From DASVTR01 sp033855775 (GTDB lineage Bacteria; Acidobacteriota; Blastocatellia; Pyrinomonadales; Pyrinomonadaceae), in contig JAWVFT010000116.1 in the NCBI GenBank assembly GCA_033855775.1, forward strand, positions 1 through 64,000: 64,000 nt of DNA, read 5' to 3'. Below, in pieces: positions 17,647 to 27,081 of the stretch. The first letter of the stretch is position 1, and the number at the start of each line of letters is the position of its first letter. Under the pieces are notes generated by a model. It was given only the letters and a program-made list of their open reading frames with translations. It made no database searches and was not told the origin of the DNA. Position numbers and translations under genes: made by a program.

Positions 17647-18735
17647 ATGAAGCTTCGTGTCAGCGCATGCTTGTTCCTGCTCGCGTTCATCTGCGCGACG
17701 GCCTTCGCGCCGGCGCAAAGCTCGACTCGTCAAGAGAGCAAGGTGAGGCAGGAGTTCGAGCAAGTTCTAAAAGGCTCCGGCGCGCGGTCATCAATCAGCT
17801 TGATGACATCAGGGACGGAGAGTTTGCATCTCGCACGACAGCCGGGCAAACGCGAAGAGCCTTTGAAAATACCCACCTGTCAATTGAAGAGTGACCCGGC
17901 TGCTTACAATCACAAGCTAATCGAGGTGACAGGATTTATTTCGCACGGCTTCGAGGACTTCACGCTCTCCGACCCGCAGTGTCCGTCATGGCCCGGCGTG
18001 TGGCTTGAGTACGGCGGAAAGGCCGCGTCCGGCACGATGTATTGCTGCGGGGTGGCGGCTGACCGCAGCCGCCCGAAACCGCTCAGGGTCGAGACGATAA
18101 ACATTCCGCTGGTTGATGACGAGCGATTCCGCGCATTCGATAAGCTGCTTCAGGGTCGCCCCGATTCGGTCGTGCATGCGACTATCGTCGGGCGATTCTT
18201 TGCCGGGCAACAGATGAAATATCCGAATGGCGTCGCTTGGGGCGGCTACGGGCATATGGGCTGCTGTAGCCTGCTCGCAATTCAGCAGGTCGTCTCCGTT
18301 GACCCGCACGACCGTGAAGACCTGGATTACGGCGCGTCGGCAGACCAGCCGAAACTTGATAAAGAGGGATGCGGCTATAAATTCCTGACGCCTCTGGAAT
18401 CCTCCGGCTATCTGATTGAAGCACAGCGTAAGGCCGACGCAGGCGAGCGAGCGTGGGCTTTCAGTAACCCGCAGAGAGTCGCCACAGAGGCTCTGGCCCG
18501 GCTCCTTAATATTGAAGAGAAATCCATCAACGAGTTAAAAGAAACTCGCAAGGCGCAAGGGCGTGTTGTTTACCAGTGGAAGCTTAAGGAGAAAGAAGCC
18601 AGCTACATGATTGTCGTCGGTCGCCCCTATCTGCTCTCCTTCTACGCGAAAGACCCGAAGCTGGTCGCATGGGTAATCATGGCGGCGTACGAGTCGTCGT
18701 GCGGCGAAGGCAATTCCGTCACGCGCGTCCGTTAA
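17647..18735 (+). CDS. Hypothetical secreted protein
   Basis: A 362-residue protein with a signal peptide (KLRVSACLFLLAFICATAFA). I do not recognise the family. Residues about 75-220 (LIEVTGFISHGFEDFTL, GVWLEYGG, VHATIVGRFFAGQQM) look like an OB-fold-like beta domain of a kind seen in acidobacterial secreted proteins, with Cys pairs (YCCG, GCCSL) that could form disulfides. The remaining 130 residues are helical. It is divergent from the AraC gene and convergent with the 817-residue protein. No function assigned. Confidence 0.7.
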   Translation: MKLRVSACLFLLAFICATAFAPAQSSTRQESKVRQEFEQVLKGSGARSSISLMTSGTESLHLARQPGKREEPLKIPTCQLKSDPAAYNHKLIEVTGFISHGFEDFTLSDPQCPSWPGVWLEYGGKAASGTMYCCGVAADRSRPKPLRVETINIPLVDDERFRAFDKLLQGRPDSVVHATIVGRFFAGQQMKYPNGVAWGGYGHMGCCSLLAIQQVVSVDPHDREDLDYGASADQPKLDKEGCGYKFLTPLESSGYLIEAQRKADAGERAWAFSNPQRVATEALARLLNIEEKSINELKETRKAQGRVVYQWKLKEKEASYMIVVGRPYLLSFYAKDPKLVAWVIMAAYESSCGEGNSVTRVR

Positions 18736-18828
18736 GGACGGCTGCGGGCAGGAGTTGACTTTAAGATTTAGAGAATCGAATGTGGCGAAAGATAAGCGAC
18801 GATAAGCAGGATGAAGATAAGCGTATCT

Positions 18829-21282
18829 TCAACTACGGATGTTCCATAATCCGGGAATCGTTCCGCGCCTGTCCGTGGTCGGTCTTCGCTCATATCCCCA
18901 GATGCCGTCCAGTCGCTCCGTTCCAGTCGTCTTGTCGAGCCCCTCCGAAACCATGCGGAAGGCTTCGACCGCTCCGGGGACGACAAGAATGTGGCCGTTG
19001 TCATCGCGGGTCATCTGCCAGCGAAACTCATGAAAGGTTCCCAGTTCAATCATCCCTTCCCGCAAGAGACGATACAGGCCGCGAAGCCTGTAGATGACCG
19101 CTAAGAGACCGCAGGTGGTGAAGTACGAGTAGGGAGGAATGCGCGATAGAGCAAGGCGCAGTTCCTCCTCGCTCTCAGCGCGCATGATTTTCCCGGTCAA
19201 ATCCTCGTCGCTATTGCGCGCCGTAGAGATCATCGCGTGCGGGCGCAAATCAATGAATCCCCTATCGCAGATATGGAAGTCGCGGAACTCTTCGTGGGAG
19301 CATGGATTTTCGCTTTTGTTGTGTGTCTCGTGGAACCACCTGTCCACCGTATCGGTGTCGCTCAAGAGTAGATTGAGAGGCGCGACAAAGTAACCGCTTT
19401 TCATGAAGGACTCGCGCCCGCGGTTGAAGATGAGCGGCGAACCCAGGGAAGGAATCATCCAGACGGCTGAGAGAGCCGCCTTGAAAACCATCTGGATAGC
19501 TTTGTCCCGATTCGGAAACAGGCCGCGATGGATTGGAGAACGAAGCGCCATCAAGTCGTCCGAGTTGTCGGCAGCAACGAGCGTCGCAAGGTCTTCCGCG
19601 ATGGTCGTGAAGTTCCAGCTTTCAATATCTTCAAAGGTCAGAGGGCGCGAGCGCTCGACAAAGAATCTGGCGGCGTCAAAGTGCGCCGGGTCAACGTAAG
19701 GGTCAAGGGAATCCAGATCGAGCGTGCGCAGCCTGTGAAGAAGAATAAGAAGCGCGAGGGTGTGAAGCTCTCCCTGATGCTTGGACGAGCCTAGGTCCTG
19801 CAAGGCCATCGGCTCTAAGCCGCTCAGTTGCATCTGCATCAACGCAGGCTGCCTCAAGAAGTCGAATATCTGGCGGGAGTTGTCCGTCTCCGCATAGTAG
19901 CAGACGCCGCCGGGGAACCATGGAACGTCCGGGTCATCTCCGAAAAGGCCGACGCTGGCGAGGACGTGGCCCAACTCGCTGGCCGACGCGACTCGCATCG
20001 TGCGATAGAGAGCCTCTGCGTTCGCCACACTGAAGAATCCGTTCTCTCCGCTGCGGAGCGCGTAGCCCGGCCTCAACTCCGCGCCTCGATCGAACTGCGC
20101 GGGGCGATGATTCGGATGCGTCAGATGGACTGTCACAGGCTGATGAATGTTCACAAACTGCCGCGCCGGAGCGGCGTGGCCTGCCTTTCGACTCGCTTTA
20201 GCGTCCGCGGGCAAGGTTTTTTTAGAGCCGGGAAACAACTCGCGCGGAAAATCGAAGAGCATCTTTGCGACCTGAAAATGCAGTGGGATGCGTTCGCGTA
20301 TGCGAACCTCATCAATGCCAATGGCCGCCGCCGTGACCAGCGTCTTAATGCCCGCCTCGGCGTACATCTGCGTCAACTCTTCCGCGAAGCGATGCTTGTG
20401 CAACAGGGCTTCATCCTGAGCCGCATGAGCAAACCCAAGCCGAATCGTTTTCTTCGGCCCTTCGTCAGAGTGGACTTCATCGTACATCCCGCCGACGCCC
20501 GTGGTATGCGCGACGATAAGATTATCGGCCAGCGAGTTCTGAACGTGAACCAAGTCGTCGCGCAGAGCTTGGCCGAAGCAGTGTTTCAGGGATTCAAGCT
20601 CCGCCGCTGGCGCATCGTTGACATATTTGGAAACGAGGTCGAGCGCGCCATGATGATAGGCGATGAGAGTCGGAATCGGTATGCCTATGACAACCGAACG
20701 ATAGGGCTTGCCGGACGAGGCCGGAAGAAACTTGTCAGCGTAGTTTTTTAGAAACTGGCTCAGCGGTCGCGCCGAGTTCAGGGCCGCGGCGAGAACCTGC
20801 ACGGAGCTTTCATTCGGCAGGTTGAGTTTTAAACGAAGAGCTTCAAGAGCGCCGCGAACAGCTTCGGGTCGCTCTTCGTCCGCCAGATTAAGAGCCCTTT
20901 GCAGTTCCGCTAAGAAGGCGACATTGAAGCGCTCAAGCGCGACGAACGCGCCGTAGTGAGTGATATAGCCGGAACGAATCGGCGTCGGCTTATTCTCAGG
21001 GCCATGGATGGATTCGAACGCGCGAAACAGCCGCCTTGTGAATGCCCGAATATCATCTTCCCTGTGGCCGGTGGCCAGCAGGACAGGCACGTCGTCAGGC
21101 TCAGGAGCCTCGATAGCGAACATCTCACCATAGACGGACAACATCTGAAGCAGAGCCGCCCCGCCCACGGCCCCCGTGCCGCCGATGAAAGCATGAGCGG
21201 CCTTGTAGTGCGCATGACGGCGCGCAGCATCCAGAATAACTGGCCCAAGCCGTCGTCTTTTATACATGTCCTCCCCCGGCAA
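18829..21282 (-). CDS. Large hypothetical protein with Rossmann-type GGTGAVGG motif
   Basis: An 817-residue soluble protein I cannot place in a family. Near the N-terminus AHAFIGGTGAVGGAALLQML has the shape of a beta-strand, glycine-rich loop and helix that binds NAD(P) in Rossmann folds. A second candidate strand-loop is VVIGIPIPTLIAYHHGALDL, and LIVAHTTGVGGMYDEVHSDE follows. The C-terminal half is helical. There is no signal peptide or membrane segment. The frame opens at a TTG (21282), and an in-frame ATG at 21267 with GGGGGAGGA just upstream is an alternative. It stands alone, with a possible minus-strand TTGACA box at 21532-21537. Confidence 0.75.
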   Translation of the reverse strand: MPGEDMYKRRRLGPVILDAARRHAHYKAAHAFIGGTGAVGGAALLQMLSVYGEMFAIEAPEPDDVPVLLATGHREDDIRAFTRRLFRAFESIHGPENKPTPIRSGYITHYGAFVALERFNVAFLAELQRALNLADEERPEAVRGALEALRLKLNLPNESSVQVLAAALNSARPLSQFLKNYADKFLPASSGKPYRSVVIGIPIPTLIAYHHGALDLVSKYVNDAPAAELESLKHCFGQALRDDLVHVQNSLADNLIVAHTTGVGGMYDEVHSDEGPKKTIRLGFAHAAQDEALLHKHRFAEELTQMYAEAGIKTLVTAAAIGIDEVRIRERIPLHFQVAKMLFDFPRELFPGSKKTLPADAKASRKAGHAAPARQFVNIHQPVTVHLTHPNHRPAQFDRGAELRPGYALRSGENGFFSVANAEALYRTMRVASASELGHVLASVGLFGDDPDVPWFPGGVCYYAETDNSRQIFDFLRQPALMQMQLSGLEPMALQDLGSSKHQGELHTLALLILLHRLRTLDLDSLDPYVDPAHFDAARFFVERSRPLTFEDIESWNFTTIAEDLATLVAADNSDDLMALRSPIHRGLFPNRDKAIQMVFKAALSAVWMIPSLGSPLIFNRGRESFMKSGYFVAPLNLLLSDTDTVDRWFHETHNKSENPCSHEEFRDFHICDRGFIDLRPHAMISTARNSDEDLTGKIMRAESEEELRLALSRIPPYSYFTTCGLLAVIYRLRGLYRLLREGMIELGTFHEFRWQMTRDDNGHILVVPGAVEAFRMVSEGLDKTTGTERLDGIWGYERRPTTDRRGTIPGLWNIRS

Positions 21283-21750
21283 TCGAGTTCGGCAGTCTCA
21301 GCCTCAAACCAACTCGCTAAGGCAGCCGATTAACGTGGCCCCTCTGCTCTTCCACCATCAAGAATCGCGTGCGCTTTCATTCTACTTCATTAGTGAAGCC
21401 CCGATACGCTATCGCAAAATTCAAGGAAGTGAAGCAACGACAAGGCTCCGGGCCGCCAGCGAGATGCGATAAGGATGATGATAATGCGTGTCAATTCTAG
21501 GCTGGCAACTGTAGTCTTCCGATGACAGATTTGTCAATATATTAAACCACTCGAAGGAGGCCATGTGGCGGGCCTTGCGCGGGCCGGGTCATGTCCGATT
21601 CCGGGCGGGCCGCGCGCCGACAAAACTCTTGCTAATCCGGGTTGTCGTTTCAGCGGATTATCCGGCTGTTAGTCTGCGCAGAGCGAGGGGAAATATTGAT
21701 TGCGTGAGTTGAGTTTCTCAAAGCTTGATGGACGGGCTATCGAGGGAGAG
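21283..21750. other. 468-base intergenic stretch
   Basis: It lies between the 817-residue gene and the end of the protease gene, both on the minus strand, so it should hold the terminator of one and the promoter of the other. A minus-strand TTGACA at 21537-21532 is followed at 17 bases by a weak CTACAG. No convincing gene, hairpin with T-run or repeat was seen. Confidence 0.35.
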
Positions 21751-23055
21751 TCAAACAAGCAACTCGATTTTGAGTCGCTCCAAAACCTCGCTGATGGGAT
21801 TGGCTACGCCGTAGCCTTCGATTCGCGGCGGCTTGACGGCGGCTTGATTGAGTCCCGCAGCGGCCTCAAGGTTAGACACAGCGCGCGGCGATTCGGAAGC
21901 CTCCGACATCCCGGCAAAAATCAGACCGATGGCATGCTGTTTCGCGTCAACCAGAAGCGAGCCGCTGTCTCCTTTGGCAACAAATTTCGGATACTGCGGC
22001 GCAGACGGCTCGACCAACAATTGGTTCTCGAAAAAGGCCGCCTGCCCTGTGCGGTCATAGCGAATCCAAATATCCAGATAGATAGAGAAGATGCGGCCCT
22101 CGGTGTAACCAGTGGTTCGCCCGGACTTGCGCGCGGGTTCGCCGATTTCAACGTCCCGCTTGCAGACATAACCCTTGACCGCGCCAATCAACGGGATGAC
22201 TGGTTTGTGTCGCTGCGGCCCCCAGAGTTTGGCGATGGCGGCGTCGATGTGGTTGGGGTCTGTGATGTCGCGCTCAAACTTCAACGTGGAAAAGTTGACC
22301 AGCGCGCCTATCGGCCTGTTGCTTGAAGTCTCGCCCGGGCTCGGCTGCATGATTAAATCGCCTTCATCAACTGTCGGCTTTCGCAGGTCTGCGAAGACGT
22401 GCGAGTTGCTGAGCAGATGAACTTCCCTGCGGCGCGGCAATCTGCTTTTGCGCGAACAAAAATAGCCGATGGTTCCGCTCTGGCCCGTCAGGTTCGCGTT
22501 CGCCCCGCTGATGCCGCCGACTATCACTTCCTGCCGCTCGCGCATGCCGCTCGCATACTGTTCCAAAGGCGCAGGCGAACTTAAACTTGCTTCCGACAAA
22601 AAGCCTGCCACGGGCATCTCTATCAGGACGAGAGGAACGCCGCCGTAGTTATCCGGCAACGTCGCCGGCCCGGAGCCTGCCCACAACTCTTCATTCGCGG
22701 CATTGATAAAGACCTGAAGGCAGTATCGGTTGCCGCCAATCATTCCAATGCCGACAGCGTGTATATTCCCACGGCTGCCCGGTCGCAGGTATCTCGCGCT
22801 CAACTCATGTTTGAGCTTGATGATTCGTTTGAGCGCGCCGTAGTTGTTGGCGGGCCGCGACGGACGCCTTAAGGCCAGAGCGCGCCTGTAACGACGCGCC
22901 AAAAACCAAGCCAGCCACGCAAGCGCCAACGCTGCGACGACCCAGGTTATCTCGTCGTAGTAGTAATAGAAGATTGTCCCGCCGTTGCCATCCGAACGGG
23001 ACAAAATCGGGTGACTGCCGATGACGAGAATGAGCATGTTTCGCTCAGAGTTCAT
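21751..23055 (-). CDS. Membrane-anchored trypsin-like serine protease
   Basis: A 434-residue protein. An N-terminal transmembrane segment (WVVAALALAWLAWFLARRY) precedes a chymotrypsin-fold domain. The triad is readable: His in LLSNSHVFAD (about 219), Asp in DPNHIDAAIAKL (about 270) and Ser in KGDSGSLLVD (about 362). RKSGRTTGYTEGRI is the conserved strand also seen in NAL1-like S1 proteases. The protease domain would be cytoplasmic or periplasmic depending on topology; the Arg-rich stretch after the helix favours a cytoplasmic C-terminus. It overlaps the upstream gene by 11 bases, so translation is probably coupled. It is the last gene of the sigma-CHAT operon. Confidence 0.85.
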   Translation of the reverse strand: MNSERNMLILVIGSHPILSRSDGNGGTIFYYYYDEITWVVAALALAWLAWFLARRYRRALALRRPSRPANNYGALKRIIKLKHELSARYLRPGSRGNIHAVGIGMIGGNRYCLQVFINAANEELWAGSGPATLPDNYGGVPLVLIEMPVAGFLSEASLSSPAPLEQYASGMRERQEVIVGGISGANANLTGQSGTIGYFCSRKSRLPRRREVHLLSNSHVFADLRKPTVDEGDLIMQPSPGETSSNRPIGALVNFSTLKFERDITDPNHIDAAIAKLWGPQRHKPVIPLIGAVKGYVCKRDVEIGEPARKSGRTTGYTEGRIFSIYLDIWIRYDRTGQAAFFENQLLVEPSAPQYPKFVAKGDSGSLLVDAKQHAIGLIFAGMSEASESPRAVSNLEAAAGLNQAAVKPPRIEGYGVANPISEVLERLKIELLV

Positions 23056-23893
23056 CTATGGATGAAAAGTCCGAAGCAATCGGATGACAGAACTGTTTCT
23101 GGTTGATGGAGCCGCCGCTCGCGGCTTGGCCGCCGCCATCTTCGATGACCGGGATGAGGTCAAAGCGAGCGCCGCTTGGGCTGGAAAGATAGCCGTAGTA
23201 ATCGGCCATGTCGCTGTAGACGGCGTTCTCGCTGTAGTCCATGTTTTTGATTTCGATTCTGAACGGAAGACCCTCGACGCGTTGCAGCGTTCGCGTCTCT
23301 TCCTTGTCGCCGATGCGAATGGTGAAGCTGACGGCGGCGCCTTCTATCTTGACGCCGATGGTTTCCGCCACGTTGCCGAAGACCTCCGGCGGCGGCGCCT
23401 CCCCGTTCGCGCTTGTCTCCACCTTTTCAAAGAACATCTCCGTGTCCAGCTTGTGCGTGTAGAACAAACCGTTGCCGATATATATTTTCGTCAACGGATG
23501 GCGTTCTTCAGTGACGGGGCTGAGAGCCAGGTCGTCGTGCAAAGCGCTCAGGTTGACGACCCAACGAAAATCATTAACGTCGGCGGAATCAAGCCTGTCG
23601 AAATCTCCGCTTTGATAAATTTCAAAGCCCTCGATGGCGGGCGCGCCCACAGCTTTGATTTCAATCTGCACATCTTCCTTCTGAAGCTTGTGATAGGCGG
23701 CGACATCTTGATAGACGATGATGTCATGCTCGCCGCCGTCCTGATAGACGGGCTGTTGAATCTTGATGCTGAGCAAATGTTTATCGTCACGAATGGCGGC
23801 GATTTCGCCACGCCCGCGCTCGTCGTTGAAGCAGATGATGCCGAGGCCGGTGAAGCGGACAAGCGCGGTCGCGGAACTTTCATTGATGGACAT
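23045..23893 (-). CDS. Hypothetical protein of the CHAT/protease operon
   Basis: A 282-residue, acidic, beta-rich protein with no signal peptide and no recognised domain. Visible landmarks are VRFTGLGIICFNDERGRGE near the N-terminus, FRWVVNLSALHDD in the middle (a central region read as a second beta domain), and a low-complexity GGGQAASGGS tail before residue 282. It overlaps the protease start by 11 bases. Translational coupling and conserved operon position suggest that it is a partner, substrate or inhibitor of the protease. I have no homology basis for a function. Confidence 0.75.
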   Translation of the reverse strand: MSINESSATALVRFTGLGIICFNDERGRGEIAAIRDDKHLLSIKIQQPVYQDGGEHDIIVYQDVAAYHKLQKEDVQIEIKAVGAPAIEGFEIYQSGDFDRLDSADVNDFRWVVNLSALHDDLALSPVTEERHPLTKIYIGNGLFYTHKLDTEMFFEKVETSANGEAPPPEVFGNVAETIGVKIEGAAVSFTIRIGDKEETRTLQRVEGLPFRIEIKNMDYSENAVYSDMADYYGYLSSPSGARFDLIPVIEDGGGQAASGGSINQKQFCHPIASDFSSIDEL

Positions 23894-23982
23894 AACGTTC
23901 TCCTAAGCTTGGTTTAAAAAGAGCTTTCAGATGAGAGTGCATTTCGAGCGATAAACGTAACGCCCTTTAATGAAGAGGCGCG

Positions 23983-24813
23983 TTAGCTGCACAGCCACAC
24001 GCCGCCGATTTTCATGCAGGCGTATTTCTTCACCTTCAGGACGGGCGCAACCTGCGCGGTCGCCTCGTTCGGTTTGACGCGCCATACATATCTGGCCGTG
24101 ACGGAGCCAGCCATGCAGCCCTTAGCGAAGACAATCTGATAGTCGGCGGACGCTAACTCGGCCTCTCTGTTATCGGCGCCCGCGGGCGCATTGCTTTGCC
24201 GCCAACGCTCGCCGAATCTTCTGATGATGCTCTGCCTTTCGCGGCTCTGGTCGGCCTCGGAACAAGTCGGAACAAGCGATGTAATCGAAGGGAGCGTCGG
24301 CGATAGTGTCACCACTGGCGGATACGTTGTCGTCGTGGTTGTCGTTGTCGTTGTCGTCGTGTCCGGCGGCGGCGTGCTTGTTTTTACGGGCGTCGGTGTC
24401 GTCGTCGGTTTCGGTGTAGCGGTCGGCTTCGGCTTCGCTGTGGGAGAAGACTTGATCGGGGCGCGCGGAGGGGTTGAGCCCTTGGCTACGGCTGGCGGTG
24501 TCGCCGGTGTTGAAGGTTCGTCCAGAGCATCTTCCTGCGGCGTCAGTTCCAGATAAATCAAGCTATTGACGACCGCCACGCACACGACCATGACTACGAC
24601 CAACAGCGTCGCCGCTCTCAACACGACGCGCCGCCTTTTTAGTTTGCGCTGCTGTCTCTTGAGCGCAGACGCTTTCTCTTCAATGACACGCGCGCCTTCG
24701 TTCCAACGCTCGCTGCGCGGGTCTACGTCCGCCAGCGGCGCTCCGTCAGCGAGGCAGAAGGCCAGCAGGTTGTCCGCGTAGTAGTCGCCGCATTGTGGGC
24801 AGAAGCGCATCAT
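23983..24813 (-). CDS. Zinc-ribbon membrane protein with Pro/Thr linker
   Basis: A 276-residue protein. The N-terminus RFCPQCGDYYADNLLAFCL followed by ADGAPL is the short zinc-ribbon common in acidobacterial proteins (three cysteines visible). A basic stretch and one transmembrane helix (VVLRAATLLVVVMVVCVAVV) follow, then a Pro/Thr linker with an uninterrupted run of about twelve threonines, then a C-terminal domain of about 95 residues (FGERWRQSN, YQIVFAKGCM, VKKYACMKIGGVWLCS). The start is separated by one base from the CHAT gene stop. It is probably a membrane sensor or adaptor in the sigma-CHAT operon; its biochemical role is unknown. Confidence 0.8.
   Translation of the reverse strand: MMRFCPQCGDYYADNLLAFCLADGAPLADVDPRSERWNEGARVIEEKASALKRQQRKLKRRRVVLRAATLLVVVMVVCVAVVNSLIYLELTPQEDALDEPSTPATPPAVAKGSTPPRAPIKSSPTAKPKPTATPKPTTTPTPVKTSTPPPDTTTTTTTTTTTTYPPVVTLSPTLPSITSLVPTCSEADQSRERQSIIRRFGERWRQSNAPAGADNREAELASADYQIVFAKGCMAGSVTARYVWRVKPNEATAQVAPVLKVKKYACMKIGGVWLCS
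24304..24370. repeat. Imperfect ACN-codon tract (poly-threonine)
   Basis: The plus strand reads a run of gtt/gtc/gtg/gta triplets, encoding the threonine run on the minus strand. Such a low-complexity triplet tract can change length by slippage without losing frame. Confidence 0.6.
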
Positions 24814-24814
24814 T

Positions 24815-27037
24815 TCAGTAGTTGGCGTAGCCGCCGAAGAGCGAGAACGCGGCCCAGTAAAAGGGAGCCTTCGTCTTCTCGTTGCTCAACACTTCAAGCT
24901 GCGCCCGCCGCAAGCTCTCGGCGGACGGCAACCGTTGTTCCGTGCGGTTGCGATGAAAGGCAATCATCAAATCTTTCGTCGGTTCGGAGTCAACCTTCCA
25001 CTGCGTAGCGACGACGAGCGGCGCTCCCAGAGCCAGAAAAGCGCGGGCGATGCCGATGGCTCCCTCGCTTTTGTCGTAACGCTCGAACCCTGTTTCGCAG
25101 GCTGACAGCACGACCAGCTTCGCCTTCGGCAGCTTGTACGCGCCGAGTTCGGATGTGCGAAGCTTGCCGCCCGCGAAGAGCAGTTTTGAATTGCCCGGCA
25201 GTTGCCGGTTGGCGACAAAGTGTCCGGCGAAATGAATCACTTCCACGGAGGCAAAGTCGCGCAGGAACTTCTCCTTGGTGGCATCGCCGCCGAGCAACTC
25301 AAGCGGCTTCTGGTAATCAACGGCGATGGCTTTGGCTTCGGCTTCGGCGTCACGCAAGTCTGCCAGATTCGGATTCTCCTCGCGGTCAAAATCAGGATTG
25401 CCGACGCTCAGCAAGCTCTCTTCGCCGCTGCGTTCTTTGCCCCGCGCATTCTCCGTCGCCAGCGCCAGCACGGAAGAACTGGGCGCGTAGAACAAGGCGA
25501 ACTCTTCGAGCAGATACTTGCCCGCGGGCGAGACGAGCGAAGCGAATGCGAGTTGATGCAAAGATTTGTCTGGAACGACGCAAAGCTGTTTGGCGCCGTC
25601 GAGGTCTGGCGGAATCAAAATCTCAGACAACTCTCTTCCGGCTTGCCTGACTGCGGCCTCCGGCCCTTTCCCGATAACGGATGCTTGATAAGCGTCTATC
25701 TTCTGTTCCAGCGCGGCGGCTGTGATTGGCTTCAAGACCAAATCGAAGCGCGTCTTCGAAACGACCCAAATCGCCAGCCTGTCAGGCAGCACGGCATACT
25801 GCAAGAGTTGCGCTTGCTCCGGCATGCGCGATTGTATTTCCGGCAGCGAAAGCGAACGTGCCACCGAAGCGAAATCCTTTTCGACTTCGGCAATCGGCTT
25901 GCCGGATTCGACAAACTCCAACAACGAACGCGACCGCGACGCCTCGACAAACTCGAAAGCGCGTTGGCTGTCATGCGCTTCGATGGCATTGATTGTCGCG
26001 GCGTCAAAAACGTCCTGCTCGTTGGCGAAGAACGCCTGCCGCGAGTCGTCTTCGCGGATGGTCGCGCGATATTCTTCTGACAGGGCCAGGACCGTTTTCA
26101 ACTCTGCGGCAAAATCATCTGGCCATTTCAGTTGCTCGAAACAGAAGAGCTTGCCCTTGTGAATCTGATACGAGCTAACTGTAAACTCAGGGAGACGACT
26201 GTATAGCTCAAGGGCTTTGTCGTAATCCGTCAAAGCCGCGTCGCAATCTTTCATCTCTCTTTTCACGCCCGCCAGCAGCAGATAGATTTCAGCGATTATT
26301 TGCGTGTTCTCCGGGCTGGCCTTGCGCTGAAGCGCGATTTGCTTTGATTCGTCGGCATACTTTAAAGCGGCTTCGAAGTCTCCCTTGGCCAGCGCCGCGT
26401 TCGCCACGTTGCGCAAATTCTGATTGACGCGAAGGCTGGCGGGCGAGTCTTCTTCTCTGGCAATGTCCAGAGCCTCTTTGGAAAAGCTCAATGAGGTCGC
26501 AAAGAGTTTCAGCTTGAGAGACAAATCCGCGAGCGTTCCCTTGTCACGCCAGAACTGGCTCTGGTCCTGATAGTAAAGGTCTTTGCCGGGAAGCATCTTG
26601 CTCGCATAAGCCAGAGCAGGCTCAAGCTCTCCGAGGTCTGAGTAATAAGACGCAAGAGCTTCGCCAACGTGCTGAACTTCGAAAGCATTGCTTCCGGCTT
26701 CGGCCAGTCGCAACGCGGTTTTGTAATTCCTGCTCATTTGTGAAAAAGCATTCTGGCGATAGTCGCTAACTCCGAGCCAGTAATGCGCCGTCGGAATCAG
26801 GAGGTTGAATTTCCTGCTGCTGGCGTTTGCGATAATCGCCGTCAATCGTTGACGACTCTCCGCGACTTTGGCGACTTCGGGCAAGAGTTGGGCTGCCCAA
26901 ATCTCTGCGATGGCGGCTTCGGCTGCGTCGCCGAGTTGCGCGAAGAGGTCTCTGCTCTTTTCAAACTCTCGTATCGCCTTCGCGTAATCGTCCGCTATGG
27001 AATGCAGCGCGCCGACGAAAATATCCTTCGCCTGCAA
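24815..27037 (-). CDS. TPR-CHAT domain protease (likely C-terminal part of a split gene)
   Basis: The assigned start (TTG, 27037) lacks a good ribosome site. The frame is open upstream to about 27099 and reads naturally (SELAGFYANVGADKTERLLQ). Residues 1-430 are TPR-like helices (YAKAIREFEKSRDLFAQLGD, FEAALKYADESKQIAL). The C-terminal 300 residues are a CHAT caspase-like peptidase: His in VIHFAGHF (about 600) and Cys in VVLSACETGFE (about 645). CHAT peptidases (separase/caspase clan) cleave partner proteins and often act in stress or immune-like responses. The gene before it probably encodes the N-terminal portion; a -1 shift on a T9 tract would give about 1180 residues. It is followed one base later by the zinc-ribbon gene. 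Confidence 0.9.
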   Translation of the reverse strand: MQAKDIFVGALHSIADDYAKAIREFEKSRDLFAQLGDAAEAAIAEIWAAQLLPEVAKVAESRQRLTAIIANASSRKFNLLIPTAHYWLGVSDYRQNAFSQMSRNYKTALRLAEAGSNAFEVQHVGEALASYYSDLGELEPALAYASKMLPGKDLYYQDQSQFWRDKGTLADLSLKLKLFATSLSFSKEALDIAREEDSPASLRVNQNLRNVANAALAKGDFEAALKYADESKQIALQRKASPENTQIIAEIYLLLAGVKREMKDCDAALTDYDKALELYSRLPEFTVSSYQIHKGKLFCFEQLKWPDDFAAELKTVLALSEEYRATIREDDSRQAFFANEQDVFDAATINAIEAHDSQRAFEFVEASRSRSLLEFVESGKPIAEVEKDFASVARSLSLPEIQSRMPEQAQLLQYAVLPDRLAIWVVSKTRFDLVLKPITAAALEQKIDAYQASVIGKGPEAAVRQAGRELSEILIPPDLDGAKQLCVVPDKSLHQLAFASLVSPAGKYLLEEFALFYAPSSSVLALATENARGKERSGEESLLSVGNPDFDREENPNLADLRDAEAEAKAIAVDYQKPLELLGGDATKEKFLRDFASVEVIHFAGHFVANRQLPGNSKLLFAGGKLRTSELGAYKLPKAKLVVLSACETGFERYDKSEGAIGIARAFLALGAPLVVATQWKVDSEPTKDLMIAFHRNRTEQRLPSAESLRRAQLEVLSNEKTKAPFYWAAFSLFGGYANY

Positions 27038-27081
27038 CAGTCGCTCCGTCTTATCCGCGCCGACGTTCGCGTAGAACCCGG

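Noticed and set aside
19828..20751. Plus-strand 307-residue frame opposite the 817-residue gene
   Set aside because: I considered that the minus-strand gene might be the shadow. The minus frame is far longer, has a GGTGAVGG fold motif and normal composition; the plus frame is Arg/Leu-rich with no motif.
21563..21704. Small plus-strand open frame with GGAGG just before its ATG
   Set aside because: The ribosome site is only two bases from the ATG, the product is Arg-rich without features, and no homology is recalled.
23045..23893. Gasdermin-like pore protein controlled by the adjacent proteases
   Set aside because: The protease context is suggestive, but I see no gasdermin N-terminal features or lipidation-like cysteine start; kept as unknown.
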